Source: Bacteroidota bacterium
GTDB taxonomy: Bacteria; Bacteroidota; Bacteroidia; Bacteroidales; Lentimicrobiaceae
DNA: 64,000 nucleotides
Direction of reading: 5' to 3'
NCBI GenBank assembly: GCA_023441805.1
Contig: JAEZNO010000001.1
Coordinates: forward strand, 62,001 to 126,000
This document shows, in pieces, positions 35,041 through 43,381 of the stretch (within the stretch, counting starts at the first letter, position 1; the number at the start of each line of letters is the position of its first letter). The position numbers and the translations under genes were made by a program. The notes beneath the pieces are model-generated. The model had not been told where the DNA came from and made no database searches. It saw nothing but the letters and a program-made list of their open reading frames with translations.

Positions 35041-35335
35041 AAATCAGCGGAAATTTATAACTACAGTTTATTTCAAATACTGCGGTGTTGCTCTGTTTAG
35101 TTTTGGTGCACCCCGTAAGATCTTCATTCGTCGCTCGATGTTGATCTGGTGTTTGTGTCCAATCCAATGGCTTTAGATTTGCTTACCTGGTACTAAGACA
35201 CCAATCAGCCATGCCACCGGAAGATCCTGTTTCTACATCGAGGTAAACAACCACAGGTGAATTGATGTAATTGGCTTCCACATCCTGGGAAACCACATTC
35301 ATCACTGCCGGTACCGGCATTTCATTTGAAGTCAT
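35039..35335 (-). pseudogene. Small phage gene interrupted by an in-frame TAA
   Basis: From the ATG at 35335 the frame encodes 50 residues (MTSNEMPVPAVMNVVSQDV... ending DWCLSTR), then TAA at 35183-35185. It then continues open for 47 more codons (ANLKPLDWTQTPDQHRATNE...) to TAA at 35039, directly at the terminator. Continuity of the frame over 99 codons and the terminator position suggest one gene with a nonsense mutation. Family not recognised. Confidence 0.45.
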
Positions 35336-35395
35336 GTCAGCAGGGCTAAAAACAACAATCTATGCAAAACAAGCTCACCTATGAGACAAAGATAA

Positions 35396-35647
35396 TTACT
35401 TTTTGAATATATCCAGTTCGTCTGTCATCTCAGAGATTGTAATAATGTTACGCAATGCCGCTTTTCTGTCATTCTCGGTAAAAGAATATGCTTCCGATGT
35501 CCTGGCAATAAAACCACATACCTTCAGCAGATCACACACCCAACCTTCAAGATTATCATTTCCATTCTTCTGCCAGCTTTCAAGAGTTTCTATCGCCTTT
35601 TCAGTCAACACGGCATCGCCAATCTTATGAACTACTTCGTTATTCAT
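35396..35647 (-). CDS. Small phage protein
   Basis: 83 residues from the ATG at 35647 (MNNEVVHKIGDAVLTEKA), with AAGGAG 7 bases upstream. An earlier in-frame start at 35665 lies before that site and is less likely. It overlaps the end of the antirepressor-like gene by 8 bases. Mostly helical and acidic. Family not recognised. Confidence 0.6.
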   Translation of the reverse strand: MNNEVVHKIGDAVLTEKAIETLESWQKNGNDNLEGWVCDLLKVCGFIARTSEAYSFTENDRKAALRNIITISEMTDELDIFKK

Positions 35648-36191
35648 CGCCGGGCTCCTTTCCAAAGTTTAAGCGCAGCTGACCTTTGCTCTCAAGAAAA
35701 TCCTGGAAGGTGATGGCCAAACGGCGTTTCATTTCCCTGTCAGCTTCAGTCATTTTATCCTTGACCGTGTTGAAATCAATTCTTGCGGCATCCCTGATGG
35801 CGTTCTGCTCCTCAATGAGCTGATTACGATATTCAACATACTCCTGATAGGCGTTCAGGGAGTCCCATAAAAGATCATAGACCTTGTTTTGTGCTTCCAG
35901 AACCCTGGAACGTGATTCTTCGTTAACGTTCCTGGCATCAATCTTTGCTATCCACCAGAAGGCATATTTGAAGGGAAGGCAGACCATTTCGTATGACTTT
36001 CCATCGGCTCCAGTTGTGGTGCTTAGCACCATAACTGAACTTAGATTTTGATCATTTTTCAATTTCTCATATTGACTCTTAAAATCAATTCCAAGAGCTT
36101 GACAAATTGGTTTAACTGGGACCAATTTTTCCGACTGGATGATCAGGATCTCCACATCATTTACTTTTGCTATTGCCGTTATCTTTTCCAT
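35640..36191 (-). CDS. Phage antirepressor N-terminal-domain protein
   Basis: 183 residues. Residues about 8-115 match the P22_AR_N antirepressor domain (VKPICQALGIDFKSQYEKLKND; MVCLPFKYAFWWIAKID, quoted in parts). A long charged helix follows (about 120-175). Such proteins antagonise the phage repressor or act in early regulation. AAGGAGGG lies 9 bases before the ATG and overlaps the end of the upstream gene. Confidence 0.75.
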   Translation of the reverse strand: MEKITAIAKVNDVEILIIQSEKLVPVKPICQALGIDFKSQYEKLKNDQNLSSVMVLSTTTGADGKSYEMVCLPFKYAFWWIAKIDARNVNEESRSRVLEAQNKVYDLLWDSLNAYQEYVEYRNQLIEEQNAIRDAARIDFNTVKDKMTEADREMKRRLAITFQDFLESKGQLRLNFGKEPGDE

Positions 36192-36194
36192 GTC

Positions 36195-36830
36195 TCAGCC
36201 CTCCTTAGTTGTGTAATCAAATGCAGACCAGAGTTTGTCTCTGTATTCCTTGTCATAGAAATTGCTGTCTTTTAGCATTGCCTCAAACGGCTGTTGTAGT
36301 GAGAATATCTCCTGATCAATGTATTCGGGATCATTCCTGTGACATGCAACAATTGAGATTGCATACTTTACAACCTCCCTTTCAAGTCTTTTATCCTCAA
36401 TTTCGCAAATGAAATCGTCTTGCTGAATTGTTCCAACTCTTTTTAAATATTTCATTATATAAGTGAAATCAGGGTTAACTACAAAACTTGTATCAGGATT
36501 ATCTGAACTTGGGTTCAGCTCTGTCCTGCTGTTATCGATGGTCATATAAGCCTTTTTCAGTTCCCAATCTATTTCAAAGAAAATATCAAATCTATTAGCA
36601 TTCTTCCATCGACGATTTCCGGCTACTAATACTTTCATCGCTATCAACGCCATAATCGATGATTTTCTAATAACTGGCAGCACATGATTAATGTGTAGAA
36701 AAGCCCCATATCGACCATCTTTAGTTAGATTTTCAGTTATTTCACTCCAGTCTTTGTAGGCGTTTATGACATGCACCCTTTTTTCTTGCCAGTTGACTAT
36801 AATTTCCATTCCATTAAGTTCATTTTCCAT
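36195..36830 (-). CDS. Phage protein of unknown function
   Basis: 211 residues, soluble, no motif I recognise. It has AAGGAGGG ahead of its ATG. The 15 bases from the TAA through CTGAGA are the same as those before the antirepressor gene 640 bases away. Its stop lies 3 bases before the antirepressor start. Confidence 0.6.
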   Translation of the reverse strand: MENELNGMEIIVNWQEKRVHVINAYKDWSEITENLTKDGRYGAFLHINHVLPVIRKSSIMALIAMKVLVAGNRRWKNANRFDIFFEIDWELKKAYMTIDNSRTELNPSSDNPDTSFVVNPDFTYIMKYLKRVGTIQQDDFICEIEDKRLEREVVKYAISIVACHRNDPEYIDQEIFSLQQPFEAMLKDSNFYDKEYRDKLWSAFDYTTKEG

Positions 36831-36843
36831 TTCTCAGCCCTCC

Positions 36844-36984
36844 TTAGTCGATTAAGTTTTCAGAAATAAAATAGCCCATACAGGTAGGTTCACCTTTGTA
36901 TAGCATCTTAAAATAGTCAACGCCATTACGCACAAATTGAACTTCCATGACATTGAGATTGGGTTCTGTGCAGTATTCTACCAT
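36844..36984 (-). CDS. Small phage protein (46 residues)
   Basis: From the ATG at 36984: MVEYCTEPNLNVMEVQFVRN, then VDYFKMLYKGEPTCMGYF and a stop at 36844. The frame stays open upstream to about 37048 without another ATG (LQSFRLISLPGALRTE), so the true start may be a non-ATG codon. It fills the only gap between the primase-like and 211-residue genes, with its stop forming part of the next gene's ribosome binding site. Confidence 0.5.
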   Translation of the reverse strand: MVEYCTEPNLNVMEVQFVRNGVDYFKMLYKGEPTCMGYFISENLID

Positions 36985-37013
36985 TTCAGTACGAAGCGCA
37001 CCAGGTAAAGAGA

Positions 37014-37751
37014 TCAAACGGAATGATTGTAAATAAAACAGCTCACAAACTCATTCCTGGCCTCGATGATTTGCTGTAATCCGTAGATATAGTCAGCTGG
37101 CTTTTGACCTATATACTGGAACCTGTATTTTTTCTCCGGCTCATGAGGCTTGTACAGTTTTTGGAAGTCTCCATAGTCAAACAGGAAAATAGGATAATCC
37201 CTGGTAGCCTGGAAAATATGGACTACATCCCGGTTCAGCTTCTTAGATACCCCGCAGTACTCGTATTTGTCAACACAGCGACAGTTGAAATGTGAAAGCA
37301 CTTCTTCATCAACGTATCTTCCAATGGAGGCAAGATCTTCAGCAGATGGCTTCTCTTTAAATATCCAGTTGTATTTTCCCTTCTTGTCCTGCGGAGTCAT
37401 CTCCCTGAAGCTGTATTCCGGCGCCCATTTGATGGGCTTGAAATTGCCGGCCTCGATCCTGTGGTTCAGGATGATATCCTCTATAAATACAAGTGCTTCA
37501 TAAAAGGATAGCTTTTCCCGGTACATGATATAGGCAACACCGGTTAATCCGTTTACTTCAGGATTTCCAAAGTCTGTTATTCTCCAGAAGTTATCATGCC
37601 AGGAAACATGAGCCGATGCAGTTTTTTCATCTTCTCTTTCCTTAAAAAAAGTCTTACTCGCCTTCAGGTCAACATTAGGGAAGTAATGCTCGAATATTTT
37701 TAATCCGCTATCCGTAGCGGAATAAATTTTATCCTGGTCAATATAACGCAT
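37014..37751 (-). CDS. Possible phage primase/helicase-type protein (N-terminal part)
   Basis: 245 residues starting MRYIDQDKIYSATDSGLKIF. SWHDNFWRITDFGNPEVNGLTGVAYIMY and FYEALVFIEDII (quoted in parts) recall the zinc-finger-like and RNAP-basic regions at the start of Bacteroidota phage primase-helicases. No complete toprim or helicase motif follows and the protein stops at YGLQQIIEARNEF, where a toprim domain might start. It is probably truncated or a primase-like remnant. Low certainty. Confidence 0.4.
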   Translation of the reverse strand: MRYIDQDKIYSATDSGLKIFEHYFPNVDLKASKTFFKEREDEKTASAHVSWHDNFWRITDFGNPEVNGLTGVAYIMYREKLSFYEALVFIEDIILNHRIEAGNFKPIKWAPEYSFREMTPQDKKGKYNWIFKEKPSAEDLASIGRYVDEEVLSHFNCRCVDKYEYCGVSKKLNRDVVHIFQATRDYPIFLFDYGDFQKLYKPHEPEKKYRFQYIGQKPADYIYGLQQIIEARNEFVSCFIYNHSV

Positions 37752-37763
37752 TTAATTGGTAGT

Positions 37764-37955
37764 CTAGTGAGTTAGATGTGATAACCTGAATTTACCATGG
37801 GCATAACAAGGATCCTGGCAAAGCTTTGATTTAATCGAGTTCAGCAGTGCCCATGGGCCTGTTCTGATCTCTTTTTCTTCTCCTGTTTTGCTGTTCTTCC
37901 AGACAAGCCTTCCATAGGGCGAAGAGGCTTTCTTTTTTCTTTGTTCTACCATCAT
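37764..37955 (-). CDS. Small basic phage protein
   Basis: 63 residues, Lys-rich N-terminus (MMVEQRKKKASSP), no known domain. Its ATG overlaps the stop of the broken gene upstream (GGATGATGG), typical of tightly packed phage genes. Confidence 0.55.
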   Translation of the reverse strand: MMVEQRKKKASSPYGRLVWKNSKTGEEKEIRTGPWALLNSIKSKLCQDPCYAHGKFRLSHLTH

Positions 37956-38154
37956 CCATCTTTCTTAGATTGTTCAATGATTGCCTGAAACTTATCTGCC
38001 AAATCCTGGTACTCAGTAATCCTTTTTACCAGCTGCAGCTTTTTGTTATCATCGATTCAATCGTGTTTTGAATCATCAGGGAGTATATGGTGATTTCAAT
38101 GCTCTCCTGCAGCATCTGCATAAGAGGAATGCTCGTTATTCTGATCTCGGTCAT
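37952..38154 (-). pseudogene. Small phage gene with a frameshift
   Basis: The ATG at 38154 starts MTEIRITSIPLMQMLQESIE, which runs into a stop after 42 residues. Another frame from about 38052 gives DNKKLQLVKRITEYQDLADK and ends in a TGA that overlaps the next gene's start, the expected arrangement for an intact gene. One lost base near 38052-38075 explains the break. Confidence 0.45.
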
Positions 38155-38165
38155 GGCTGTTGAAA

Positions 38166-38360
38166 TTAGATGGCCACTACTTCAATGATCACTAACTCGG
38201 CTTCCTGGTTCTTTGTAAAACGGCTTCGGAAATTGTTTTCTGCATCTGCCTTGTCAAGGCCCTGCATGGTTACCGAATTGGGATATTCCTCGCCATTGAC
38301 CATGACGGAATACCTTATCCGGTAATTCTTTAGTTGATACTTTTGATTGGTTGTTTTCAT
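38166..38360 (-). CDS. Small phage protein
   Basis: 64 residues from the ATG at 38360 (MKTTNQKYQLKNYRIRYSVMV). An in-frame ATG at 38426 would overlap the regulator gene and add 22 residues, so I prefer the shorter form. Beta-rich first half, acidic end. Family not recognised. Confidence 0.5.
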   Translation of the reverse strand: MKTTNQKYQLKNYRIRYSVMVNGEEYPNSVTMQGLDKADAENNFRSRFTKNQEAELVIIEVVAI

Positions 38361-38400
38361 GACGATTTGGTTGCTTTTGACGTGGGGAACGCTTGTTGTT

Positions 38401-38673
38401 TTATTGAAGTTTGTTATTGTGAGCATATGTAACCAGCAGTCTGTCAGGATGTGAACTACCTGAGAGTCCTAGCTTGGAGTAAATGTTTGTTATATGGTTA
38501 TGAGCCGTTGCCTTGGAGATAAAGAGTTGTTCAGCTATCCCGGCTTCTTCGAATCCGGAGGCAAACAACTTAACTACCTGAAGCTCTCTGATGGATAAAT
38601 CACTGTCATAGGAGCAGTATCCAAGTGAGCATCGATGCCGGCATGGGCATGGAACTTTTTCAGTAATGAGAAT
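38401..38673 (-). CDS. LuxR-type helix-turn-helix regulator with a short Cys cluster
   Basis: The frame is open from 38736 to the TAA at 38401 and encodes a C-terminal LuxR/NarL helix-turn-helix: LSIRELQVVKLFASG, GIAEQLFISKATAHNHI, YSKLGL. A short N-terminal segment has four cysteines, CPCRHRCSLGYC. There is no ATG or GTG start. An ATT at 38673, after a GAAGAG stretch, or a truncated gene are the options. It is the first gene of the minus-strand prophage unit and probably controls it. Confidence 0.6.
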   Translation of the reverse strand: MLITEKVPCPCRHRCSLGYCSYDSDLSIRELQVVKLFASGFEEAGIAEQLFISKATAHNHITNIYSKLGLSGSSHPDRLLVTYAHNNKLQ

Positions 38674-38760
38674 CTCTTCGTTGATATCCGCTCTGCCATC
38701 ATGCGTGGAGAAGTTACAGGCTGAGAAATTATAAGCTTAACAAACTATCAAATCATATTG

Positions 38761-39108
38761 ATGATGAATGCAATTTTTGAGGCTTTTAACTTTAAACGGA
38801 TTTGTAATTCGGGAGATGTCAGTTACTTCAGGCGTGGTAATATAAAGATTACTGTAGATAATAAAACAATAATCGTAAAAGACCATAAAACACTAAGCGT
38901 AGAATACTCTGATCGTTCCTTGTTACTTCTTATTGCCTATGCTCTCTTACCATCTTATTATAGAAAAAACCTAAATTTTGAAACAATCAACGATCTAGCA
39001 TCGATTTACGATAAAACAATTCAAACACGAGCAGAAAAACTATATTCAGATAGGCTATTAGCAGTGATGATCGAATTTCAGGAAATCAAGTCTCAAAATA
39101 AAAATTAA
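38761..39108 (+). CDS. Hypothetical protein at the right end of the prophage
   Basis: 115 residues from the ATG at 38761 (a TTG just before it is also possible). No known domain. The second half is helical (LASIYDKTIQTRAEKLYSDR). It is one of only two plus-strand genes in the element besides the integrase region and diverges from the LuxR-type gene, a position where phages often keep a repressor or superinfection gene. No helix-turn-helix is evident. Confidence 0.5.
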   Translation: MMNAIFEAFNFKRICNSGDVSYFRRGNIKITVDNKTIIVKDHKTLSVEYSDRSLLLLIAYALLPSYYRKNLNFETINDLASIYDKTIQTRAEKLYSDRLLAVMIEFQEIKSQNKN

Positions 39109-39198
39109 GAAGACACAGCAAAATTTCAGAAACGGCGGTAGACAAAAAAGACAAAAATAAAATCATGAGTATTAGTATTTTAATTCTAAAACCGATGT

Positions 39199-39213
39199 TC
39201 CCCTACGCTCCAC
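39199..39213. repeat. attR: copy of the tRNA-Ala 3' end
   Basis: TCCCCTACGCTCCAC, identical to 28733-28747. A typical host terminator follows directly, as expected if this was the original tRNA-Ala downstream flank. Confidence 0.85.
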
Positions 39214-39221
39214 GATAATTT

Positions 39222-39254
39222 GAGGCTGTCAGATATGGCAGCTTCTTTTTTTTA
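39222..39254 (+). terminator. Original terminator of tRNA-Ala, now past attR
   Basis: GAGGCTG (39222-39228) pairs with CAGCTTC (39239-39245, one G-U), followed by eight T. The same style as the hairpin at 499-530. Confidence 0.65.
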
Positions 39255-39306
39255 TAACCTGTTGAATGTAAGTGAGTCATTTCCAAAATATAGCCACAAA
39301 AAGTAC

Positions 39307-39495
39307 CTATTCTTTTGTTTCATTTTTTGACTGATCACTATTGTCATTCATTCCGTCCTTGAACTCCTTAATACCTTTACCAAGGCCCCTCATTAATTCA
39401 GGAATCTTCTTGCCTCCAAAAAGCAAAAGTATTACAGCAACAATAATTATTGCTTGCCAGGGTCCAATTACACCCATTAAGATGAAAGCTTCCAT
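39307..39495 (-). CDS. tatA: Twin-arginine translocase subunit TatA
   Basis: 62 residues: one N-terminal membrane helix (about 10-27, QAIIIVAVILLLFGGKKIPE), the FGGKKIPEL hinge and an amphipathic helix (MRGLGKGIKEFKDG), then a polar acidic tail. This is the pore-forming TatA/E component for export of folded proteins. tatC is not in the window. Confidence 0.93.
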   Translation of the reverse strand: MEAFILMGVIGPWQAIIIVAVILLLFGGKKIPELMRGLGKGIKEFKDGMNDNSDQSKNETKE

Positions 39496-39549
39496 TTTTA
39501 TATTTCTTTATTTGTCACAAAAATAATCAATATACTGATTATTATGAGA

Positions 39550-40797
39550 TTATTTTGATTTAGCAATCCAAGCCTCAGGATTTTGCAGTACTTTTCCCTT
39601 CCATAATTCAAAATGGAGCTTAGTCTTTCCATCATCATCGGTTTCAATCTTCCCGATTCGCTGTTTAGTGGTTACTTTATCACCCTTATTCACATATACC
39701 TGACTTAAGTTGGAATATACTGTCAGAAACTCTCCATGCTTTATGATCACTACATGATTATAAGATGGCAGTTGCATTATGGAAGTCACTACTCCTTCAA
39801 AAACAGAACGTGCATCAGCTCCTGCCTGAGTACTTATATCAACACCATTGTTTTTAGTGATTATGCCTTTCAGGACAGGATGAGGGTGTTCACCGAAACT
39901 AGCTGATATAAAACCTCTTTCTGTAGGCCATGGCAGTGTCCCTTTATTACCTGCAAAACTTGATGATAATTTCATCTCAGAAGGAGTAAGCCCAAATGCA
40001 TTTTCAGCAGTAGGCTTAGTGCCGGTCTTCTTAGCCTCCTCACGAGCTTTTCTAAGCTCCTCAGCTATCAGGTCTTCTATAGCTTTTTGTAGTTTCTTAG
40101 CTGCTTTTTCACTTTCCCTGAGCTTTTTCAGTAACTCTTTTTCTTTTTGGGTGAGCTGCCTGACTGTCTTATCCTGCTGATTTTTTTCAACAGAGAGCTT
40201 TTGCTTTTCACTCTCCTCCATTGATTTCAATTGGAGTTTTTCCTTCTTATGCTTTTCAAGTTCAGCAACTTTATTGGCAAGAACTGCCTGGGTTTCTTTA
40301 ATCACACGTACCTGATTCTGCCTGTAACTGCTGTATTGTTGGAAGTATTTAATTCTTTGATATGCCTGGTTAAAGCTCTCAGCTGAAAATATAAACATGA
40401 GCCTTGAATACGAACTCCTGTTTTTTTGGGCATAATAGATCATTTTGGCATATTCATCTTTCAGCCTCTTAATGGTTTCAGTTAGCTCACGTATAGTGTC
40501 GTTTGTCTGCTTTATCTTTTTATCAATATTCTGAATCTCTCCATTAATGGCGTTAATAAGTTCCTGACGCTTCGATATCTTCTTATTAAGTAATACCAAT
40601 TGGTTGAGTGAGGCCTGCTTGCTCTTCTTGGTTTCTGATAATAGCTTGTTTGTGTAATTAATATCCTCTTCAATTTTAGCTTTGCGTGCCTGTAATTGAC
40701 TTTTCTTGTCCTGCGACCAGGATTTACCGGGTAATGATAAAGTGAAAAGAATGAGTAATATAAAGAAGAGATTACCGACCGGTAATTTTTGGTTCAT
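39550..40797 (-). CDS. EnvC-like murein hydrolase activator (degenerate M23 domain)
   Basis: 415 residues: signal peptide (cleavage near KSWSQ), a long coiled coil (about 30-260), and a C-terminal LytM/M23 domain (about 295-412). Two zinc ligands of active M23 enzymes are missing: the HxxxD motif reads NNGVDIS and the usual YAHL is YSNL. Only the final LHFELW histidine remains. This matches EnvC-type proteins, which do not cut peptidoglycan but activate amidases at division. It follows the DUF4292 gene by 11 bases and belongs to a minus-strand run. Confidence 0.88.
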   Translation of the reverse strand: MNQKLPVGNLFFILLILFTLSLPGKSWSQDKKSQLQARKAKIEEDINYTNKLLSETKKSKQASLNQLVLLNKKISKRQELINAINGEIQNIDKKIKQTNDTIRELTETIKRLKDEYAKMIYYAQKNRSSYSRLMFIFSAESFNQAYQRIKYFQQYSSYRQNQVRVIKETQAVLANKVAELEKHKKEKLQLKSMEESEKQKLSVEKNQQDKTVRQLTQKEKELLKKLRESEKAAKKLQKAIEDLIAEELRKAREEAKKTGTKPTAENAFGLTPSEMKLSSSFAGNKGTLPWPTERGFISASFGEHPHPVLKGIITKNNGVDISTQAGADARSVFEGVVTSIMQLPSYNHVVIIKHGEFLTVYSNLSQVYVNKGDKVTTKQRIGKIETDDDGKTKLHFELWKGKVLQNPEAWIAKSK

Positions 40798-40808
40798 GTC
40801 AGATTGAG

Positions 40809-41627
40809 TTAAAGTTGATTAACCCTGGTGTATTTATCCGGAATTTTAAACGGAAACTGCAATTCCTGATCAATGACTATCTTCGAGTACTGGATGTCAA
40901 TGACTGACTTTTGGGATGAAGTTTCCACTTCAAAATTAATATTTACAGGGACTAATTGCTCACTTATTTTTTCATGTTTGTATTTCGCTTCAGCTTTTCT
41001 GCTATTAGCTTGAGCTTCTTTGATTAAGATTCTCACAATCTTGAAAGTTTCCGGATCAAGCCAGATATATTGGATAGGAATTTGTACCTCCTGATTATTT
41101 CTGACAAATTTCTTTAACTTGTGTCTGTTTGAAGTCTGTAACGTATATTGCATATCATCAATTCCCCCCTTAAATGAAGTGTTTTCATACCTTGAAAAAT
41201 CATTTCCTGTAAGGAATGATTGCAACATATCGAAATCAAGTGTACTATTAATGAGTTTATTAATATGGTCAAATGTTCCGGTAAAATACTCTGACTCAAT
41301 GCGATTTACGTACTTTACGGAATCATCTGTAATCATGATTCGTACCATTTCAATACCCATGAGGGGTGAGAGAGATATCCAGATAACACTATCACGTTTA
41401 ATCCTTAATTGACCAGTAACCTGGTTATCGTTCTTATTAATCCTGATATTAGCACTAAATTTTGCAGAGAAGAAATCATAATCAAGCTCATTAGCTTTCA
41501 GGTTACTGAAAAGAAACTCAGTACCCTGTTCTTTAAGTGGTTCTTTGATTATTCTCCTTGATGTACTGCAAGATGCTGTCAAAATAAGCACTCCGAATAA
41601 GAGGCATAATGAACGCATTTTATTCAT
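40809..41627 (-). CDS. DUF4292 lipoprotein
   Basis: 272 residues with a lipoprotein signal (lipobox LTASC, Cys20). The body shows the LolA/outer-membrane-lipoprotein-like beta pattern of DUF4292 (SAKFSANIRINKNDNQVTGQ; RIKRDSVIWISLSPLMGIEMVRI, in parts). It starts 8 bases before the TPR gene ends (overlap) and precedes the EnvC-like gene. A TPR - DUF4292 - EnvC order is common in Bacteroidota and suggests an envelope role. Exact function unknown. Confidence 0.85.
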   Translation of the reverse strand: MNKMRSLCLLFGVLILTASCSTSRRIIKEPLKEQGTEFLFSNLKANELDYDFFSAKFSANIRINKNDNQVTGQLRIKRDSVIWISLSPLMGIEMVRIMITDDSVKYVNRIESEYFTGTFDHINKLINSTLDFDMLQSFLTGNDFSRYENTSFKGGIDDMQYTLQTSNRHKLKKFVRNNQEVQIPIQYIWLDPETFKIVRILIKEAQANSRKAEAKYKHEKISEQLVPVNINFEVETSSQKSVIDIQYSKIVIDQELQFPFKIPDKYTRVNQL

Positions 41628-43359
41628 AGAGCTTACCTTCTTTAATCTTTAGGGGTAATAATTCAGAGGCGTCACCGGCCTCCATGGCTTTATTCCAATA
41701 TTGTAAAGCTTGTTCTTTTTTATCCAGCATATATAATATATCACCATAGTGTTCTAGTATGGTACCGGATGGGTCTTTTTCAAGTTTTATAACTTTCTCC
41801 ATCTCAGCAAGTGCTTCTGTGTATTGCCCTTTCTTGTATAGAACCCACGCATATGTGTCAAGATATGTTGGGTTTGAAGGTGACAACTCATTGGCTTTTA
41901 ATGCCATCTGTTCTGCTTTCTCTAGATTCTGATTCTCAAGCGAGAGATAGTATGCATAGTTATTTAAAACCAGGGCATTGTCAGGATTGTACCTTACGGC
42001 ATTTTCATAGGCACTGAAGGCTTCAGTATTCCGTTCAAGTTTATGAAGTGCGTCCCCAATCATGTTGTAAAAGTCTGACATCATGACGTTGTCATTGAAT
42101 ACGAGTTTAATGCCTCTGTTTAGTGCTGCCAGAGCCTTCTCATAATCCTGGGTCATTATTAGACCAACGGCATTAAAATAATAAGGCATTGGCTGAACAG
42201 GAAAGAGATCAATGACATCATTGCTCACTATTATCAGGCTGTCATAATCTTCTTTGAGAGCTGTAAGACGCATTATGTTTTCCCACACCTCATATTTTCC
42301 CGGATCAAGTTTGCTTACTCTCTTGAAAAGATTTAATGATTCAGAATAGTTTTCCTTCATAGCCAGCATTTGAGCATGGAAGGCAAGTACCTGAGGTTCA
42401 TTTGGATGTTGCTCAACAAGAATGCGTGACAATTCAAGAATATCATTCTCCATACCCTCATAATTACCTGTTTGAGAATAATATGTACTCATTATCTGCA
42501 TCTTGGTTGAAGCATCAAGATATTGATTTGAGAATCCCTTTTTTAGTGCTTTAATTGACTCTTTAAGATCTCCTTTTCGTCTGTAGTAGTCAGCAAGTGA
42601 AATATTTATATAAGGATTGTCAGGGTCAATCTGTAAGATTTTCTGGTATGTATCATATGCTTTATCATCCATGCCATTCATCATGTAGTATTCAGCAAGC
42701 AAAGCCTGAATTCTGCTATCGAATTCACTGGCACTGGCAAGTCGTTCGAGCTCAGCCTGTGCTTTCTTTTTTTTGCCTTCAGCCAAATAAATATGATGTT
42801 TGCGTAAGGAAATCTCTTCCGAAACGCCTTCCCTGGCTTCTATTTCATTAAACAGATCAAGAGCCCTGCTTGAATTTCCTGCTTTAAGATTCAAATTAGC
42901 CAACTCCATTGAGTATGATCTGTTATTTGGATTGCTCTTATGCAGAGCTTCATAAATGACTATTGCCTTATCGAATTGAGAAAGTTGGGCATACATACTT
43001 CCCAGTGTCAATGCATACCATACATTGTCGGGTCGTAACTGATAAGCTTTTTCAACATTTGATATTGCCTTGTTGATATCACGTTGACTATAATAGAGCA
43101 ATCCCAGCTCAAACCATGATGCATCATGAGTGGGATCAAGCTCAGTTACCTGATTGAACAGATATATTGCCTCGCCCGGATTATCAGTGACTTTAGCTTT
43201 GTTTGCATCAAAGAAAAGTGATTCCACACGTTTTTTGTCTCTGAATAAGCGAGCCTGTTCTTTAGAAACAAGTTCTTCACCTCCTTCAGGCAAATCCTGC
43301 GCTATTGATGCGAATGGAAAAAAAATGAGGAATAAGTAAATTATTGTTTTACGATTCAT
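41620..43359 (-). CDS. Secreted TPR-repeat protein
   Basis: 579 residues with a signal peptide (MNRKTIIYLFLIFFPFASIAQ) and about a dozen TPR units through the chain (e.g. ASWFELGLLYYSQRDINKAI; ALVLNNYAYYLSLENQNLEKA). Probably a periplasmic scaffold. It overlaps the DUF4292 gene by 8 bases and follows dut by 22 bases. Confidence 0.9.
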   Translation of the reverse strand: MNRKTIIYLFLIFFPFASIAQDLPEGGEELVSKEQARLFRDKKRVESLFFDANKAKVTDNPGEAIYLFNQVTELDPTHDASWFELGLLYYSQRDINKAISNVEKAYQLRPDNVWYALTLGSMYAQLSQFDKAIVIYEALHKSNPNNRSYSMELANLNLKAGNSSRALDLFNEIEAREGVSEEISLRKHHIYLAEGKKKKAQAELERLASASEFDSRIQALLAEYYMMNGMDDKAYDTYQKILQIDPDNPYINISLADYYRRKGDLKESIKALKKGFSNQYLDASTKMQIMSTYYSQTGNYEGMENDILELSRILVEQHPNEPQVLAFHAQMLAMKENYSESLNLFKRVSKLDPGKYEVWENIMRLTALKEDYDSLIIVSNDVIDLFPVQPMPYYFNAVGLIMTQDYEKALAALNRGIKLVFNDNVMMSDFYNMIGDALHKLERNTEAFSAYENAVRYNPDNALVLNNYAYYLSLENQNLEKAEQMALKANELSPSNPTYLDTYAWVLYKKGQYTEALAEMEKVIKLEKDPSGTILEHYGDILYMLDKKEQALQYWNKAMEAGDASELLPLKIKEGKLYE

Positions 43360-43381
43360 TAGCTAATTTTCTATGTTCAGG

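Larger units (their letters stand above)
28748..39213. mobile_element. Degraded prophage integrated in tRNA-Ala
   Basis: About 10.5 kb between two copies of the 15-bp tRNA-Ala end. The left end carries an integrase gene directed inward from attL, as expected for tRNA-integrated phages. Most other genes run on the minus strand in a regulation - replication - structure - lysis order read right to left. The integrase lacks its catalytic half, terminase, major capsid and tail genes are not found, and at least two genes are broken. Many of its genes have good Shine-Dalgarno sites and 4-base start/stop overlaps, unlike the host genes around it. It is probably a defective remnant rather than an inducible phage; a satellite relying on a helper is less likely. 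Confidence 0.85.

Noticed and set aside
28748..39213. Integrative conjugative element or defence island
   Set aside because: No relaxase, conjugation ATPase or recognised defence gene; the holin, M15 endolysin, DUF6712 and antirepressor genes indicate a phage origin.
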